Part shown: one piece after another, positions 37,973 through 45,304 of the stretch
Numbering within the stretch: the first letter of the stretch is position 1
How the letters are laid out: every line of letters begins with the position of its first letter
Source: a virus
IMG/VR virus record: IMGVR_UViG_3300036770_003769
Span: 1-55,101 of that record
Strand: one strand, 5' to 3'
DNA: 55,101 nt
The notes under the pieces: model-generated
What the model was told of the DNA's origin: nothing
Database searches by the model: none
What the model saw: only the letters and a program-made list of their open reading frames with translations
Made by a program: the position numbers and the translations under genes

Positions 37973-38587
37973 TTAATTCTGATAGAACAAATGATTGCCA
38001 ACTTTCTTTACAAACGTTTTAGTGCGAGACCAGTTAGGTTCAACATAATGAGCGTGAAAAAATTTAGCGTCGCCAACAACATTACTGTCTTTCTTCGCAA
38101 CAAGCATTTGCTGAGAGATTCGCATTGATTCAGTCCAACTCGCAGCGCGAACATTCACTCGCTTTTTGCCTTCACAGACCCAACTAAATTGGCAGACACC
38201 TTTAGCCTTTTGGTAGACTACGCCACAAACTGTTTTTGGATATGCTGAACTTCTGACTCGATTGAGAGTTACTTCGGCAACAGCAACTTTACCTGCATAT
38301 GGTTCACCACCTGCCTCGAAGTAGATATTGCGAGCAAGGCATTCAACTTCTTTCATCAAAGCCTGTTGTTTATCATAAGATAATTGAAAGAAAGCCATCT
38401 CGTTATGCATATAAGTCATTTCTTGAACAAGACGAGTATTGACAATCATCTGATGTTCAAGAGTATCCTTTGTCTTTAAATGTGAAGACATCGGAACGTA
38501 GATAGCCAAGAAAAGAAACGCAAACAACCCACCAACTTTAAGAATGAAATCATGATACTTATCAACAAAATTTTGAACTGCATTCAT
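37973..38587 (-). CDS. Membrane-anchored SleB-type cell wall hydrolase, paralogue
   Basis: 204 residues. A hydrophobic anchor lies at about residues 15-33 (KVGGLFAFLFLAIYVPM), followed by a helical linker and the SleB domain (LARNIYFEAGGEPYAGKVAV, EVTLNRVRS, CQFSWVC, HAHYVEPNW). The domain aligns over its whole length with the downstream gene, showing a tandem duplication. Start ATG follows an AGGGG-type RBS. Both enzymes are probably exported to act on the murein layer at lysis; division of labour between them is unknown. SleB hydrolases are common in alphaproteobacteria and their phages. Confidence 0.85.
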   Translation of the reverse strand: MNAVQNFVDKYHDFILKVGGLFAFLFLAIYVPMSSHLKTKDTLEHQMIVNTRLVQEMTYMHNEMAFFQLSYDKQQALMKEVECLARNIYFEAGGEPYAGKVAVAEVTLNRVRSSAYPKTVCGVVYQKAKGVCQFSWVCEGKKRVNVRAASWTESMRISQQMLVAKKDSNVVGDAKFFHAHYVEPNWSRTKTFVKKVGNHLFYQN

Positions 38588-38634
38588 TTCAGGTTCCCCT
38601 TTATTGCGCAGTGAAATTGAATTAACTGTGTCTG

Positions 38635-38640
38635 ATTATA
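38635..38640 (-). promoter_or_regulatory. Possible promoter -10 before the SleB pair
   Basis: A perfect TATAAT on the minus strand lies 48 nt before the first SleB ATG, in a 60-nt gap. No good -35 box is found at 16-18 nt, so the call is weak. Confidence 0.3.
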
Positions 38641-38647
38641 TGTTTAA

Positions 38648-39229
38648 TTAATTGTGAATGTATAACCCCTTTTCAATTTTCTTAGAGACATATGGTAGAT
38701 TGCAGAATTTGTTTACATACTCAACTGCAAAGTAGCCATCGGCATTAAGTTTTGTTGTATCTAATCTCATTGTTTTAGCATACACAGTTCTTGTTGCATA
38801 ATTACCAATATCAATCTTATTCACTTCGATCTTCGAATCATGCTTTTCCCACTTAATGTGACTATTGTAGAAATTGCAATGAATGAAATTTGTACTATCA
38901 TCAGCGACTGCTAAAAACTCCTGAACAAAGTTCGGGAAATAATAGTTATCATCGCCGCTCATCACCAACCACTCTTCGCGAGCATTAGCAATACCATAAT
39001 TCCGTGGGCTATGTCCCCAATCGCGGTTTGGTCCATCAATCACACTGAAACGAATTTTATCTTCAGTATGGTTCTCGAACATCTTTACAACACTATCAAA
39101 CCCTTCATAATGCCCATCGGCAACAACATGAATAGACCAGTTTGGATTCGTTTGAGCAGCAATACTCGAAATCATACCCAACAAAGGTATAGTTCTATTA
39201 CATGTTGGAATTACAAATTCTATTTTCAA
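38648..39229 (-). CDS. Family 2 glycosyltransferase
   Basis: 193 residues. The start MKIEFVIPTCNRTIPLLGMI and the SRAAQTNPNWSIHVVADG-like stretch are typical of GT2 (GT-A fold). The acidic donor-binding motif is probably SGDDNYYFP near residue 95; GPNRDWGHSPRNYGI is the usual helix following. Only the GT-A core fits in this length, so the protein is minimal. It starts with ATGA overlap on the epimerase stop, so the pair is translationally coupled. A sugar-transfer role on virion, lipopolysaccharide or DNA is possible; acceptor unknown. Confidence 0.8.
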   Translation of the reverse strand: MKIEFVIPTCNRTIPLLGMISSIAAQTNPNWSIHVVADGHYEGFDSVVKMFENHTEDKIRFSVIDGPNRDWGHSPRNYGIANAREEWLVMSGDDNYYFPNFVQEFLAVADDSTNFIHCNFYNSHIKWEKHDSKIEVNKIDIGNYATRTVYAKTMRLDTTKLNADGYFAVEYVNKFCNLPYVSKKIEKGLYIHN

Positions 39230-40218
39230 GGTTTTTTCCAGAAACTGTAGATACCCTTCTCAACCTCGTAACGATCCCACATAAATCGTTCACGCATAGG
39301 TTGTATTCTAGCCCATTCCCACATACAAGTCAACCCCTCCTTAAGAGATGTTTTGTCGGAATAGCCAAGGAGATCTACTGATTTCTGGTAAGTTGGATGT
39401 GAATATTTCACTTCATGTCGTGGTTCGAGATGTACCGTTACACCTCCACCCATAACTTCTGTAAGAATAGAGTTTGCTTCCTTGATGGTGTATTCTTTCG
39501 TACCGCCAAGATTGATAATTTGTTTCGAACAGTTCTCTTGAACTGCTGCCTTCCATAATCCTTCCAAACAGTCATCGATGTAACTGAATGCGCGCATCTG
39601 CATTCCATCTCCAAAGATGGTCATTGGAAGATTGTTTAAATGTTGCCACATCCAGATGCCAAGAACATTACGATACTTGTCCCAGATGTTTTGCTTAACG
39701 CCATACACATTATGTGGACGAATGATACACCAATCAAGACCGTGCTGCTCACCCGCAATTTGAATATCGCGTTCGCATGCCATCTTTGCGACTCCATAAG
39801 GGTCTATTGGCATCAAAGGATCTGTCTCGCTAAATGGTGGAGTGCCTTCTCCGTAAACTGCGAGTGAAGAAGTAAATACAATTCTTTTCACATCATGTGT
39901 AATACATTGATTCACAACTCTTGCAGTTGAAACAAGATTGTTGGTGTAGTTGTATGAACGAATGAATGGTGAAAGACCTTCTGCAGCGTATGCGGCGAAA
40001 TGAAACACATAATCGAATTTATAGTCTTCGAACAAACGATCAAAATCATGTGCTGCAAGATCTAGTTTAGCGAGAGTGACTTTTGGGTTTACATTTTCTA
40101 GATAACCGCCACTCAAGTCGTCAATACCAATAACGTTGACACCTGGCTTATTTTCAATAATCCAATCAGCCAAACGAGAACCAAGTAATCCTGCAACTCC
40201 AGTAATCAATACGTTCAT
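39226..40218 (-). CDS. NAD-dependent nucleotide-sugar epimerase/dehydratase
   Basis: 330 residues of the extended SDR family. The NAD-binding glycines are G7, G10 and G13 (GVAGLLG); the catalytic residues are the TSS at 116-118, Y141 and K145 (YGVAK). The DDLSGG segment at the second beta strand and the FHFAAYAAEG strand are as in UDP-glucose 4-epimerase-like enzymes (GalE, WbpP type). Length is normal. RBS GGAGG precedes the ATG. It probably makes a nucleotide sugar for the coupled GT2; the exact substrate cannot be read from sequence. Confidence 0.85.
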   Translation of the reverse strand: MNVLITGVAGLLGSRLADWIIENKPGVNVIGIDDLSGGYLENVNPKVTLAKLDLAAHDFDRLFEDYKFDYVFHFAAYAAEGLSPFIRSYNYTNNLVSTARVVNQCITHDVKRIVFTSSLAVYGEGTPPFSETDPLMPIDPYGVAKMACERDIQIAGEQHGLDWCIIRPHNVYGVKQNIWDKYRNVLGIWMWQHLNNLPMTIFGDGMQMRAFSYIDDCLEGLWKAAVQENCSKQIINLGGTKEYTIKEANSILTEVMGGGVTVHLEPRHEVKYSHPTYQKSVDLLGYSDKTSLKEGLTCMWEWARIQPMRERFMWDRYEVEKGIYSFWKKP

Positions 40219-40248
40219 ACATCCTCCAAAACGAATAGTGATGTGAAT

Positions 40249-41100
40249 TTATTTAGCTCTTTTATATGTTTCTGGAAATCTAAAGAGTGAATCGTGACCA
40301 AATTGATCTTCTGGCATTTCAGCGATTAACCTCGAACCACAGTGTAGCATTTTCTTATGAATCAAATACATCGATCGATAATATGCATATGCTCCTTTAT
40401 TCATACCATATTGTTCGGTCATTTTATAATGAAAATAGTTAGAGTCAAATGGGTGCTGCAGCCACTTTAGATTTTTTTCTTGTGAAAGGAAAATAGAAAT
40501 CATTCGCTCGTGTACAAATGGGTAGTTGATAATCGGGTGCCCTAGATGAGTTTTCTTAGCAAACCCATACATAAACGAATACATTTGTTTGTCTTGTTCG
40601 ACGATTTCGAGACATTTTCGCCAAAATGCAAACCAACGATCCCAGAATTTCTTATTACCAACCCAAAAAGTACATGTTGAAAACAATGAAGGGTGAAACC
40701 CATCATTTAAAAGATCAATATCAATTTCGAGTTTATCGAGCAGCGCTTGCGTAAACTTCAAAAGCCCTGGATGAGATAAATCGCCATTTATAAATGTATT
40801 TTTATACATTGCCGCTTCAACAATACATGGATCAATAAAATACAAATCATGACCAGGATTATTTTGAATCCAATCCAAAAAGAACTTTCCAGAAGTACCA
40901 ATCTTTTGTTGCCATCTCCAACTGACGAGACCCCAATGATCTTTCGGATTATTTTTGTGCATATCATATAGTTTGACATGCAATGGATATTCCCTCAATT
41001 GTGGCGTTTTATTGATTACATTATTGAATGGAATGAACGAAGGATCTAAAAGAATTGTTTGACGATCTTCGTAATATGATTGATGTATCGATACTTGCAT
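40249..41100 (-). CDS. Uncharacterised protein of the sugar cassette
   Basis: 283 residues from the ATG at 41100 (GTGAG RBS). A longer in-frame start would run back through the tmRNA terminator and is rejected. The protein is rich in aromatic residues (HWGLVSWRWQQKIG, FFLDWIQNNPGHDLYFIDP, FWDRWFAFWRKCLE) and lacks a signal peptide. The DLYFIDP stretch and W/Y-rich layout are reminiscent of sugar-processing proteins in LPS clusters, but I cannot assign a family. Its position upstream of the epimerase and GT2 suggests a related role. Confidence 0.55.
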   Translation of the reverse strand: MQVSIHQSYYEDRQTILLDPSFIPFNNVINKTPQLREYPLHVKLYDMHKNNPKDHWGLVSWRWQQKIGTSGKFFLDWIQNNPGHDLYFIDPCIVEAAMYKNTFINGDLSHPGLLKFTQALLDKLEIDIDLLNDGFHPSLFSTCTFWVGNKKFWDRWFAFWRKCLEIVEQDKQMYSFMYGFAKKTHLGHPIINYPFVHERMISIFLSQEKNLKWLQHPFDSNYFHYKMTEQYGMNKGAYAYYRSMYLIHKKMLHCGSRLIAEMPEDQFGHDSLFRFPETYKRAK

Positions 41101-41121
41101 ATTAAACTCACAATAAAATAT

Positions 41122-41146
41122 AAAAAGGTGGCGGCGAACCGCCACC
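41122..41146 (-). terminator. Rho-independent terminator after tmRNA
   Basis: On the minus strand an 8-bp GGTGGCGG/CCGCCACC stem with a TTCG loop is followed by TTTTTA. It closes the tmRNA transcript directly after its 3' pseudoknot-like region. Confidence 0.92.
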
Positions 41147-41446
41147 TCTCTGACTCATTCTGTTACCAAGTGAGTCAACTCTGTTACTCTTATACCGCAA
41201 TTAAGCAGCAAGAGGCATGTCGTAAACATCATCGTTTGCGTTTACTTGTTTTGCGCTGATTAAGTCAGTCGCCTCACTGGTTGCTGTCAGGTTATTACTT
41301 GCCCTGTCGAAGCCAAATTCATCCCCGTCGGATAGCCATCACGTACATTTCTGCAGAGGTGATGGGCGTCTGATATTTGGTGGAGATGTCGGGGGTCGAA
41401 CCCGAGTCCAGAACACCTTTAATTGTCAGTTTACAACCATTATTCT
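41147..41446 (-). ncRNA. ssrA: Circularly permuted (two-piece) tmRNA
   Basis: On the minus strand, the acceptor piece comes first: a T-arm TCGGG-TTCGACC-CCCGA, then CATCTCC and encoded ACCA ending at 41378. An intervening segment (41327-41377) holds a CCATCAC/GTGATGG hairpin. The coding piece then starts at 41326 with GGGGATG, which pairs with CATCTCC to rebuild a 7-bp acceptor stem, followed by the diagnostic AATTTGGCTTCGAC of tmRNA 5' ends and the tag frame at 41239-41201. The last part includes a TGACTCA/TGAGTCA stem and a terminator. Permuted ssrA genes are known in alphaproteobacteria, some betaproteobacteria and cyanobacteria; the RNA rescues stalled ribosomes. The 5' boundary (about 41446) is estimated. 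It lies 3' of ahpD and may share its transcript. Confidence 0.93.
41201..41239 (-). other. tmRNA tag reading frame ANDDVYDMPLAA-stop
   Basis: The frame GCA...TAA encodes ANDDVYDMPLAA. It starts with the conserved A-N-D and ends with a hydrophobic LAA degron, as in known tags. The preceding AAGTAAAC is where the resume region usually lies. The middle (DVYDMP) is unlike the common ALAA-type proteobacterial tags. Confidence 0.88.
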
Positions 41447-41449
41447 TAT

Positions 41450-41962
41450 TTAGCCAGCAAGAACCTTCGCTACTGAATTCACAACAGCAGCAATGCGACC
41501 GATATCTCGAAGTTGCTCAACTGTAAGACCTTCTTTCTTGAGAGTGTCATAATGAGCCTTGACGCAGAAGTGGCATTTGCCTACGATTGAGGCTGCTAGA
41601 GAATATGCTTCGAAGTTGACCTTTGAAGTGCCACCGTGATTCATGATAGCATTCATACGAAGTTGTGCAGGCAATCCTTTGAGTGCAGGATCGTCAGCCA
41701 TTTCAACGTATGGATACCAAACATTATTTTGAGCCATAATTGCAGCAGCAGTCAACGCGGCGTCGGCTTCCTTACGGTCCTCAAACTCTGCGTCGATTGC
41801 TGTTGCTAATCGAGAATTACCTGCAGCAAATGCCGCTGCAAGTGCGCATCCTTGCGCAACCAATGGGTCAAGGGAACTTCGAAGCAGTACTGCATCAAGA
41901 TTCAACTTTGTATCTTTTGCGTAATCTGGTAGACCTTCTTTAACTACATTGACCCAATTCAT
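41450..41962 (-). CDS. ahpD: AhpD-like alkylhydroperoxidase
   Basis: 170 residues (mycobacterial AhpD 177). The CxxC active site is C130-HF-C133 in KCHFCVKAHYDTL, and the preceding MNAIMNHGGTSKVNFEAYSLA matches the AhpD helix with the proton-relay residues. AhpD has a weak peroxidase activity and can recycle AhpC through its dithiol with lipoyl cofactors. The gene starts 1 nt after the EF-hand gene with an AGGAAGT RBS, in the same operon as ahpC. Just downstream lies the tmRNA. Such a pair in a T4-like phage is rare to my knowledge. Confidence 0.88.
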   Translation of the reverse strand: MNWVNVVKEGLPDYAKDTKLNLDAVLLRSSLDPLVAQGCALAAAFAAGNSRLATAIDAEFEDRKEADAALTAAAIMAQNNVWYPYVEMADDPALKGLPAQLRMNAIMNHGGTSKVNFEAYSLAASIVGKCHFCVKAHYDTLKKEGLTVEQLRDIGRIAAVVNSVAKVLAG

Positions 41963-41963
41963 T

Positions 41964-42212
41964 TTATACTTCCTTTGGTGTTTCTGTGCAGCGTGAGAAC
42001 AAATAGGCTTTTGCTGTGCGCATTTCTACGTTGCTCAAAAAACCATCTCCGTTCTTGTCTGCTCTTTCAAACAATGCACTTGATACAGTGCAATAACGAT
42101 TCAAATCTTCAAAAGAAACTTTGCCATCCTTGTCAAAGTCATACTGCGTCACGCGGTCTTGAGCCATCGCTGGCGCAGATAACATAATCAATCCAATGAT
42201 TAATTTCTTCAT
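41964..42212 (-). CDS. Secreted EF-hand protein
   Basis: 82 residues with a signal peptide (MKKLIIGLIMLSAPAMAQ, cleavage after AMA). Two EF-hand loops follow: D-F-D-K-D-G-K-V-S-F-E-D and D-K-N-G-D-G-F-L-S-N-V-E, both with the required acidic positions 1, 3, 5 and 12 and glycine at 6. It is therefore a small periplasmic calcium-binding protein. It sits between ahpC and ahpD and is probably co-transcribed. Its role is unknown; it may have come with the cassette from a bacterium. Confidence 0.75.
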   Translation of the reverse strand: MKKLIIGLIMLSAPAMAQDRVTQYDFDKDGKVSFEDLNRYCTVSSALFERADKNGDGFLSNVEMRTAKAYLFSRCTETPKEV

Positions 42213-42224
42213 TTAAGTTTTCCT

Positions 42225-42797
42225 TTATTTTGATAGAGTCGCCTCACCAATAGCACGATTGCACTGGCAAAGTTCACCCGTCTGCAAAGCATCGAGGATA
42301 CGAAGTGTTTCCTCTGGATTGCGTCCGACGTTTAGATTATTCACTGTGACATGCTGAATAACATTTTCTGGGTCAACAATAAATGTTGCTCGAAGAGCAG
42401 CACCTGCTGGCTTGAAGAATACCCCAAGATGATCAACGAGGCTGTCGCTCTCATTGTAATAGGCATCGCTGCTCCGAGCAGTATCAGCAAAGAACCAGCA
42501 AGTGGTTTTCTTGAGATCTTCATGAGCATTCTTCCATGCCAACTTACAGAACTCGTTATCTGTTGAACCGATCAAAAGAACCGCATCGCGGTCAGCAAAA
42601 TCTTTGTTCAACTTGTCATAAGCAACGATTTCCGTTGGGCAAACAAACGTGAAATCTTTTGGATAGAACACAATAACTTTCCACTTGCCTGCAAATGATG
42701 CTTCTGTAATTTCTTCGAAAGCATTTTCAGGCGTAAGAGCACCAGGCTTCACACCAGTGATACGAAATTCTTCTAACTTTTCTCCAACTGTCTTCAT
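42225..42797 (-). CDS. ahpC: Typical 2-Cys peroxiredoxin AhpC
   Basis: 190 residues from the ATG at 42797, which has an AGGAG RBS 7 nt upstream; a start at 42818 is less likely. Peroxidatic cysteine is C53 in FTFVCPTE; a resolving cysteine is C177 or C179 in GELCQCN. The KDFTFVCPTEIVAYD and ADRDAVLLIGSTDNEFCKLAW stretches are typical of AhpC/Prx1. It reduces hydrogen peroxide and organic peroxides in the cytoplasm; reduction probably comes from the AhpD encoded downstream (AhpF is not in the window). A 27-nt leader follows a weak terminator-like hairpin. Confidence 0.93.
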   Translation of the reverse strand: MKTVGEKLEEFRITGVKPGALTPENAFEEITEASFAGKWKVIVFYPKDFTFVCPTEIVAYDKLNKDFADRDAVLLIGSTDNEFCKLAWKNAHEDLKKTTCWFFADTARSSDAYYNESDSLVDHLGVFFKPAGAALRATFIVDPENVIQHVTVNNLNVGRNPEETLRILDALQTGELCQCNRAIGEATLSK

Positions 42798-42840
42798 GTT
42801 AAACTCCTGTATAATCAAAACCTATACACAACGTATATAT

Positions 42841-42904
42841 GAAAAAAAGAAACCTCTATCGCACCTTTTACGATAAAATAATTCAATAGAAATAATTGAT
42901 AGAG
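42841..42904 (-). terminator. Possible terminator/leader structure before ahpC
   Basis: On the minus strand, CTCTATC and GATAGAG flank about 37 nt and are followed by TTTCTTTTTTT. A competing TATCG/CGATA hairpin directly precedes the T run. It may end the small upstream gene or form an alternative leader for ahpC. Confidence 0.4.
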
Positions 42905-42908
42905 ACTA

Positions 42909-43094
42909 TTAGGCAACCATGCCGTATTCTTCTCGAAGGATCTTCTTATATGGTTTACCTTCAGCGATCAATTGCTCTACCAACTTAAGACGGTCGGCGA
43001 GACTTCTAAACTTTTCGTTTTTATTTTGACCGCTGGCGATCTGTAAAGCAATTACGATATCGCGAAGTTCATCTTCACTTATTGGTAGATCCAT
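42909..43094 (-). CDS. Small helical phage protein
   Basis: 61 residues, mostly helical and charged (ELRDIVIALQIASGQNKNEKFRSLADRLKLVEQLIAEGK). It overlaps the upstream gene end by 20 nt. No family recognised. Ends KILREEYGMVA. Probably a cytoplasmic accessory protein. Confidence 0.6.
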   Translation of the reverse strand: MDLPISEDELRDIVIALQIASGQNKNEKFRSLADRLKLVEQLIAEGKPYKKILREEYGMVA

Positions 43095-43446
43095 CTTTCA
43101 AACCCTCATTATATGCATCAACTTCCAGATCAGCTTGAATCCTTTCTAGGTTATTAACACAACCTTCAAGCCAAGCCTTTCTGGCACCATCATTATTACG
43201 ATATTTCGCAGGAACATTTCTACGACATTCACGAACAAAGTCTCTGCGAGCATACCTCTCACCATCAGCCATTCGCGCACCAATCAGCGCACCGAGTGCT
43301 GTGGCAATCTTTTGACCATCGCCATCACCGATAGTGCTCCCAATGACACCACCAACAACTGCGCCAATCAACTTATCTGTCTCGTCACTTTGCGCATATG
43401 CTGCGCTCGAAAATAACAAGATTGATGTAACAATTAAGTATTTCAT
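43075..43446 (-). CDS. Secreted glycine-zipper protein
   Basis: 123 residues with a signal peptide (MKYLIVTSILLFSSAAYA, cleavage before QSDE). Next comes a glycine-zipper membrane-like stretch (LIGAVVGGVIGSTIGDGDGQ, ATALGALIGARMADGE), as in 17-kDa surface-antigen type proteins and outer-membrane-associated small proteins. No lipobox is seen, so it is a soluble or membrane-inserted periplasmic protein. The C-terminus is acidic and has two cysteines. It overlaps the exonuclease-like gene by 4 nt. Function unknown; possible envelope interaction during infection. Confidence 0.65.
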   Translation of the reverse strand: MKYLIVTSILLFSSAAYAQSDETDKLIGAVVGGVIGSTIGDGDGQKIATALGALIGARMADGERYARRDFVRECRRNVPAKYRNNDGARKAWLEGCVNNLERIQADLEVDAYNEGLKDGSTNK

Positions 43447-44123
43447 TTGAAACTATGCGTCCTATAATACTCGTCAATGTAACCTTGCAACTTCTCGCGA
43501 TAAACTTTAAGATCATCACCTTTGACAGACATTGTCTGACAGAAGTCCGCTGTATCAACACCGATGATAATGACAACTTGCTCGAAAGGAAGCCCAGTCA
43601 ACTCGGTGAACATTGTACCGTATGCAACGCCCTGCATAAAGTAATTTTCAATGTCTTCCTTTTTCTTTAAACGAACTGAAGTCTTGAAGTCGATAACAGA
43701 AAGAACACCGTTATATTCAGCAACACAGTCAACCTGTCCTGCAAGTTTAAGTTCATGAGAAAAGAGTTTAGATTCCAAACAATGAATGTTGTTAATCTTA
43801 ACTAACTCTTTTTTCATCTTCACGAAAAGATTGCGCACGTTCGGCATCATGTTTTCGCGAAGGACATCTACTTCTTCATTCAGTAAATGCCGTTCAATGG
43901 CTTTGTGAACACCAGTGCCTCTGGTCGTCGCCTTGCGCGAGATCTCGTTGGCTTTTTCTTCGCCAACTCTTGCGCGCCACTCCATGAGTTCTTTCTTTTT
44001 ATAGTTCGAAAGAACAGTTGTAACGGAAGCGTATTTCTCACCAGTCGGAGTAACGTAACAGCGAGTGCCATCAACGTTCTCTTGTACTAGTTTCGGAAAG
44101 TCATGATGTATATGATTAAACAT
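43443..44123 (-). CDS. PD-(D/E)XK exonuclease-like protein
   Basis: 226 residues. The signature is ELKLAGQVDCVAEYNGVLSVIDFKTS: the GQVD aspartate, then V-I-D-F-K as D-x-K, with an upstream glutamate in RGTGVHKAIERH. This is the arrangement of the RecB/Cas4/MGME1-like PD-(D/E)XK nucleases. Related single-domain genes occur in T4-like marine phages and are presumed to process DNA ends. It is driven by a strong promoter at 44152-44180. Confidence 0.75.
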   Translation of the reverse strand: MFNHIHHDFPKLVQENVDGTRCYVTPTGEKYASVTTVLSNYKKKELMEWRARVGEEKANEISRKATTRGTGVHKAIERHLLNEEVDVLRENMMPNVRNLFVKMKKELVKINNIHCLESKLFSHELKLAGQVDCVAEYNGVLSVIDFKTSVRLKKKEDIENYFMQGVAYGTMFTELTGLPFEQVVIIIGVDTADFCQTMSVKGDDLKVYREKLQGYIDEYYRTHSFK

Positions 44124-44151
44124 GAAAGATACTCATAAAGGACGACACTCT

Positions 44152-44180
44152 ATTGTAACATATTATATCTTACAAGTCAA
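44152..44180 (-). promoter_or_regulatory. Sigma70-type promoter for the nuclease gene
   Basis: Minus-strand TTGACT, 17 bases, then TACAAT. The -35 is extended with TTGACTTGTAAG, identical to that at 47497-47525. It overlaps the end of phoH, 28 nt before the nuclease ATG. Confidence 0.8.
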
Positions 44181-44974
44181 ATATTTTTATTCAACGGTAC
44201 AACTACAACGTTCCCTTCGTTGTCTGACAGATATTGGTTCTTCTCATATCTCTCTGTTGCAACTAAGAAGTCTTTAACAAGAGAAGAACGAACAATATCG
44301 TCAGTGGTAAACTCTACGCTAGTGAAAGAAGCCATAAGTTTTGCGATCTCATGAAACTTCTTCAGACCAGATTTGTCTTTATTATTTCGATACAAGTCAG
44401 TTTGTCGATAGTCGCCGCAGAAGATAATCTTCGAACGATGACCCACACGAGTCATGATTGTAGACAATTCTTCAAACGTCATATTCTGGCATTCATCTAC
44501 GATGATTACAGCATCGTCGAAACTCATACCACGAATGAAACTGGTAGAGATAAATTCAATACGACCACATTCCTTCAATGCGTCGTATGCATCACGTCGA
44601 CCAAACAGCGTATGACAGATCTGCATATAAGGTTGTTCGTAGAGGCTCATCTTTTCTTCTACTGATCCAGGAGTGAAACCTAGATCACGAGACTGTACTG
44701 CTGAACGAACGATTACAACTCTATGAAATGAAGACGTTCTATCCAGAACCTCTTGAAGTGCTTGATAACAAGCAATGAACGACTTACCCGTACCAGCGGA
44801 TCCATATAACATAACGAAATAGTCACCACGTTTATATGCTTCGAAAAACTTAGATTGATTATCTGTCAGCGGTTCAAATTGTTTCAATTCAGCCGCTTTA
44901 ATACGTTGAGGTTTTTTCTCGACCTGTTGGTCTGAAAATTCTATGAATGTATTAGAGTTTTTCTTTTTTGACAT
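44177..44974 (-). CDS. phoH: PhoH-like ATPase
   Basis: 265 residues. Walker A is GSAGTGKS (residues 58-65) and Walker B is VIIVDECQNM (D159, E160); the GDYRQTDL segment and VRSAVQSRDLGFTPGSVEEK region are typical PhoH. PhoH is an ATPase/RNA helicase-like protein common in T4-like phages of aquatic hosts, with an unclear role in phosphate limitation or RNA metabolism. The RBS is GAGGG. It overlaps the upstream FmdB-like gene stop (TAAATG). Confidence 0.92.
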   Translation of the reverse strand: MSKKKNSNTFIEFSDQQVEKKPQRIKAAELKQFEPLTDNQSKFFEAYKRGDYFVMLYGSAGTGKSFIACYQALQEVLDRTSSFHRVVIVRSAVQSRDLGFTPGSVEEKMSLYEQPYMQICHTLFGRRDAYDALKECGRIEFISTSFIRGMSFDDAVIIVDECQNMTFEELSTIMTRVGHRSKIIFCGDYRQTDLYRNNKDKSGLKKFHEIAKLMASFTSVEFTTDDIVRSSLVKDFLVATERYEKNQYLSDNEGNVVVVPLNKNI

Positions 44975-45301
44975 TTACCCTCGCTTTCCAAGATTGCGAA
45001 TTTTTTCGCTGTGCTTCTTGATGATCTCTTTAGTCTTAATATCTTTCGTACTTTTACGAAGATACTTATCGGCTAATGGGCTTGCTGGGTGTTTCTCAGC
45101 AACTTTAGACATTACTTCTTTCCAAGTATTGTCTGTCTTGATACCGTCGCTTACGGTTGTACCATAGAGTAATGGTGGCACAGTGCCATGGTATCTTTCT
45201 AAATGCGGATTGTCTGCCTTAAATTGATCATAGGCAGACATTGACATGGAGTGTTCTTCAATTTTACCAGTATTGGTATTCAAAAATTCATATGTTGGCA
45301 T
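44975..45301 (-). CDS. FmdB-like small phage protein
   Basis: 108 residues. The opening MPTYEFLNTNTGKIEEHSMSM resembles FmdB-type regulatory proteins (MPxYEF) and recurs next to phoH in T4-like cyanophages. The CxxC pair of bacterial FmdB is missing. The C-terminus is basic (KSTKDIKTKEIIKKHSEKIRN). Function unknown; it may bind RNA or DNA. Confidence 0.6.
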   Translation of the reverse strand: MPTYEFLNTNTGKIEEHSMSMSAYDQFKADNPHLERYHGTVPPLLYGTTVSDGIKTDNTWKEVMSKVAEKHPASPLADKYLRKSTKDIKTKEIIKKHSEKIRNLGKRG

Positions 45302-45304
45302 AAA

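Noticed and set aside
41101-41145. Longer start for the 40249 gene (extra 15 residues)
   Set aside because: The extension translates the tmRNA terminator; the ATG at 41100 with an RBS is better.
41378-41420. Isolated tRNA T-arm and ACCA end
   Set aside because: No anticodon arm; it is the acceptor piece of the permuted tmRNA.
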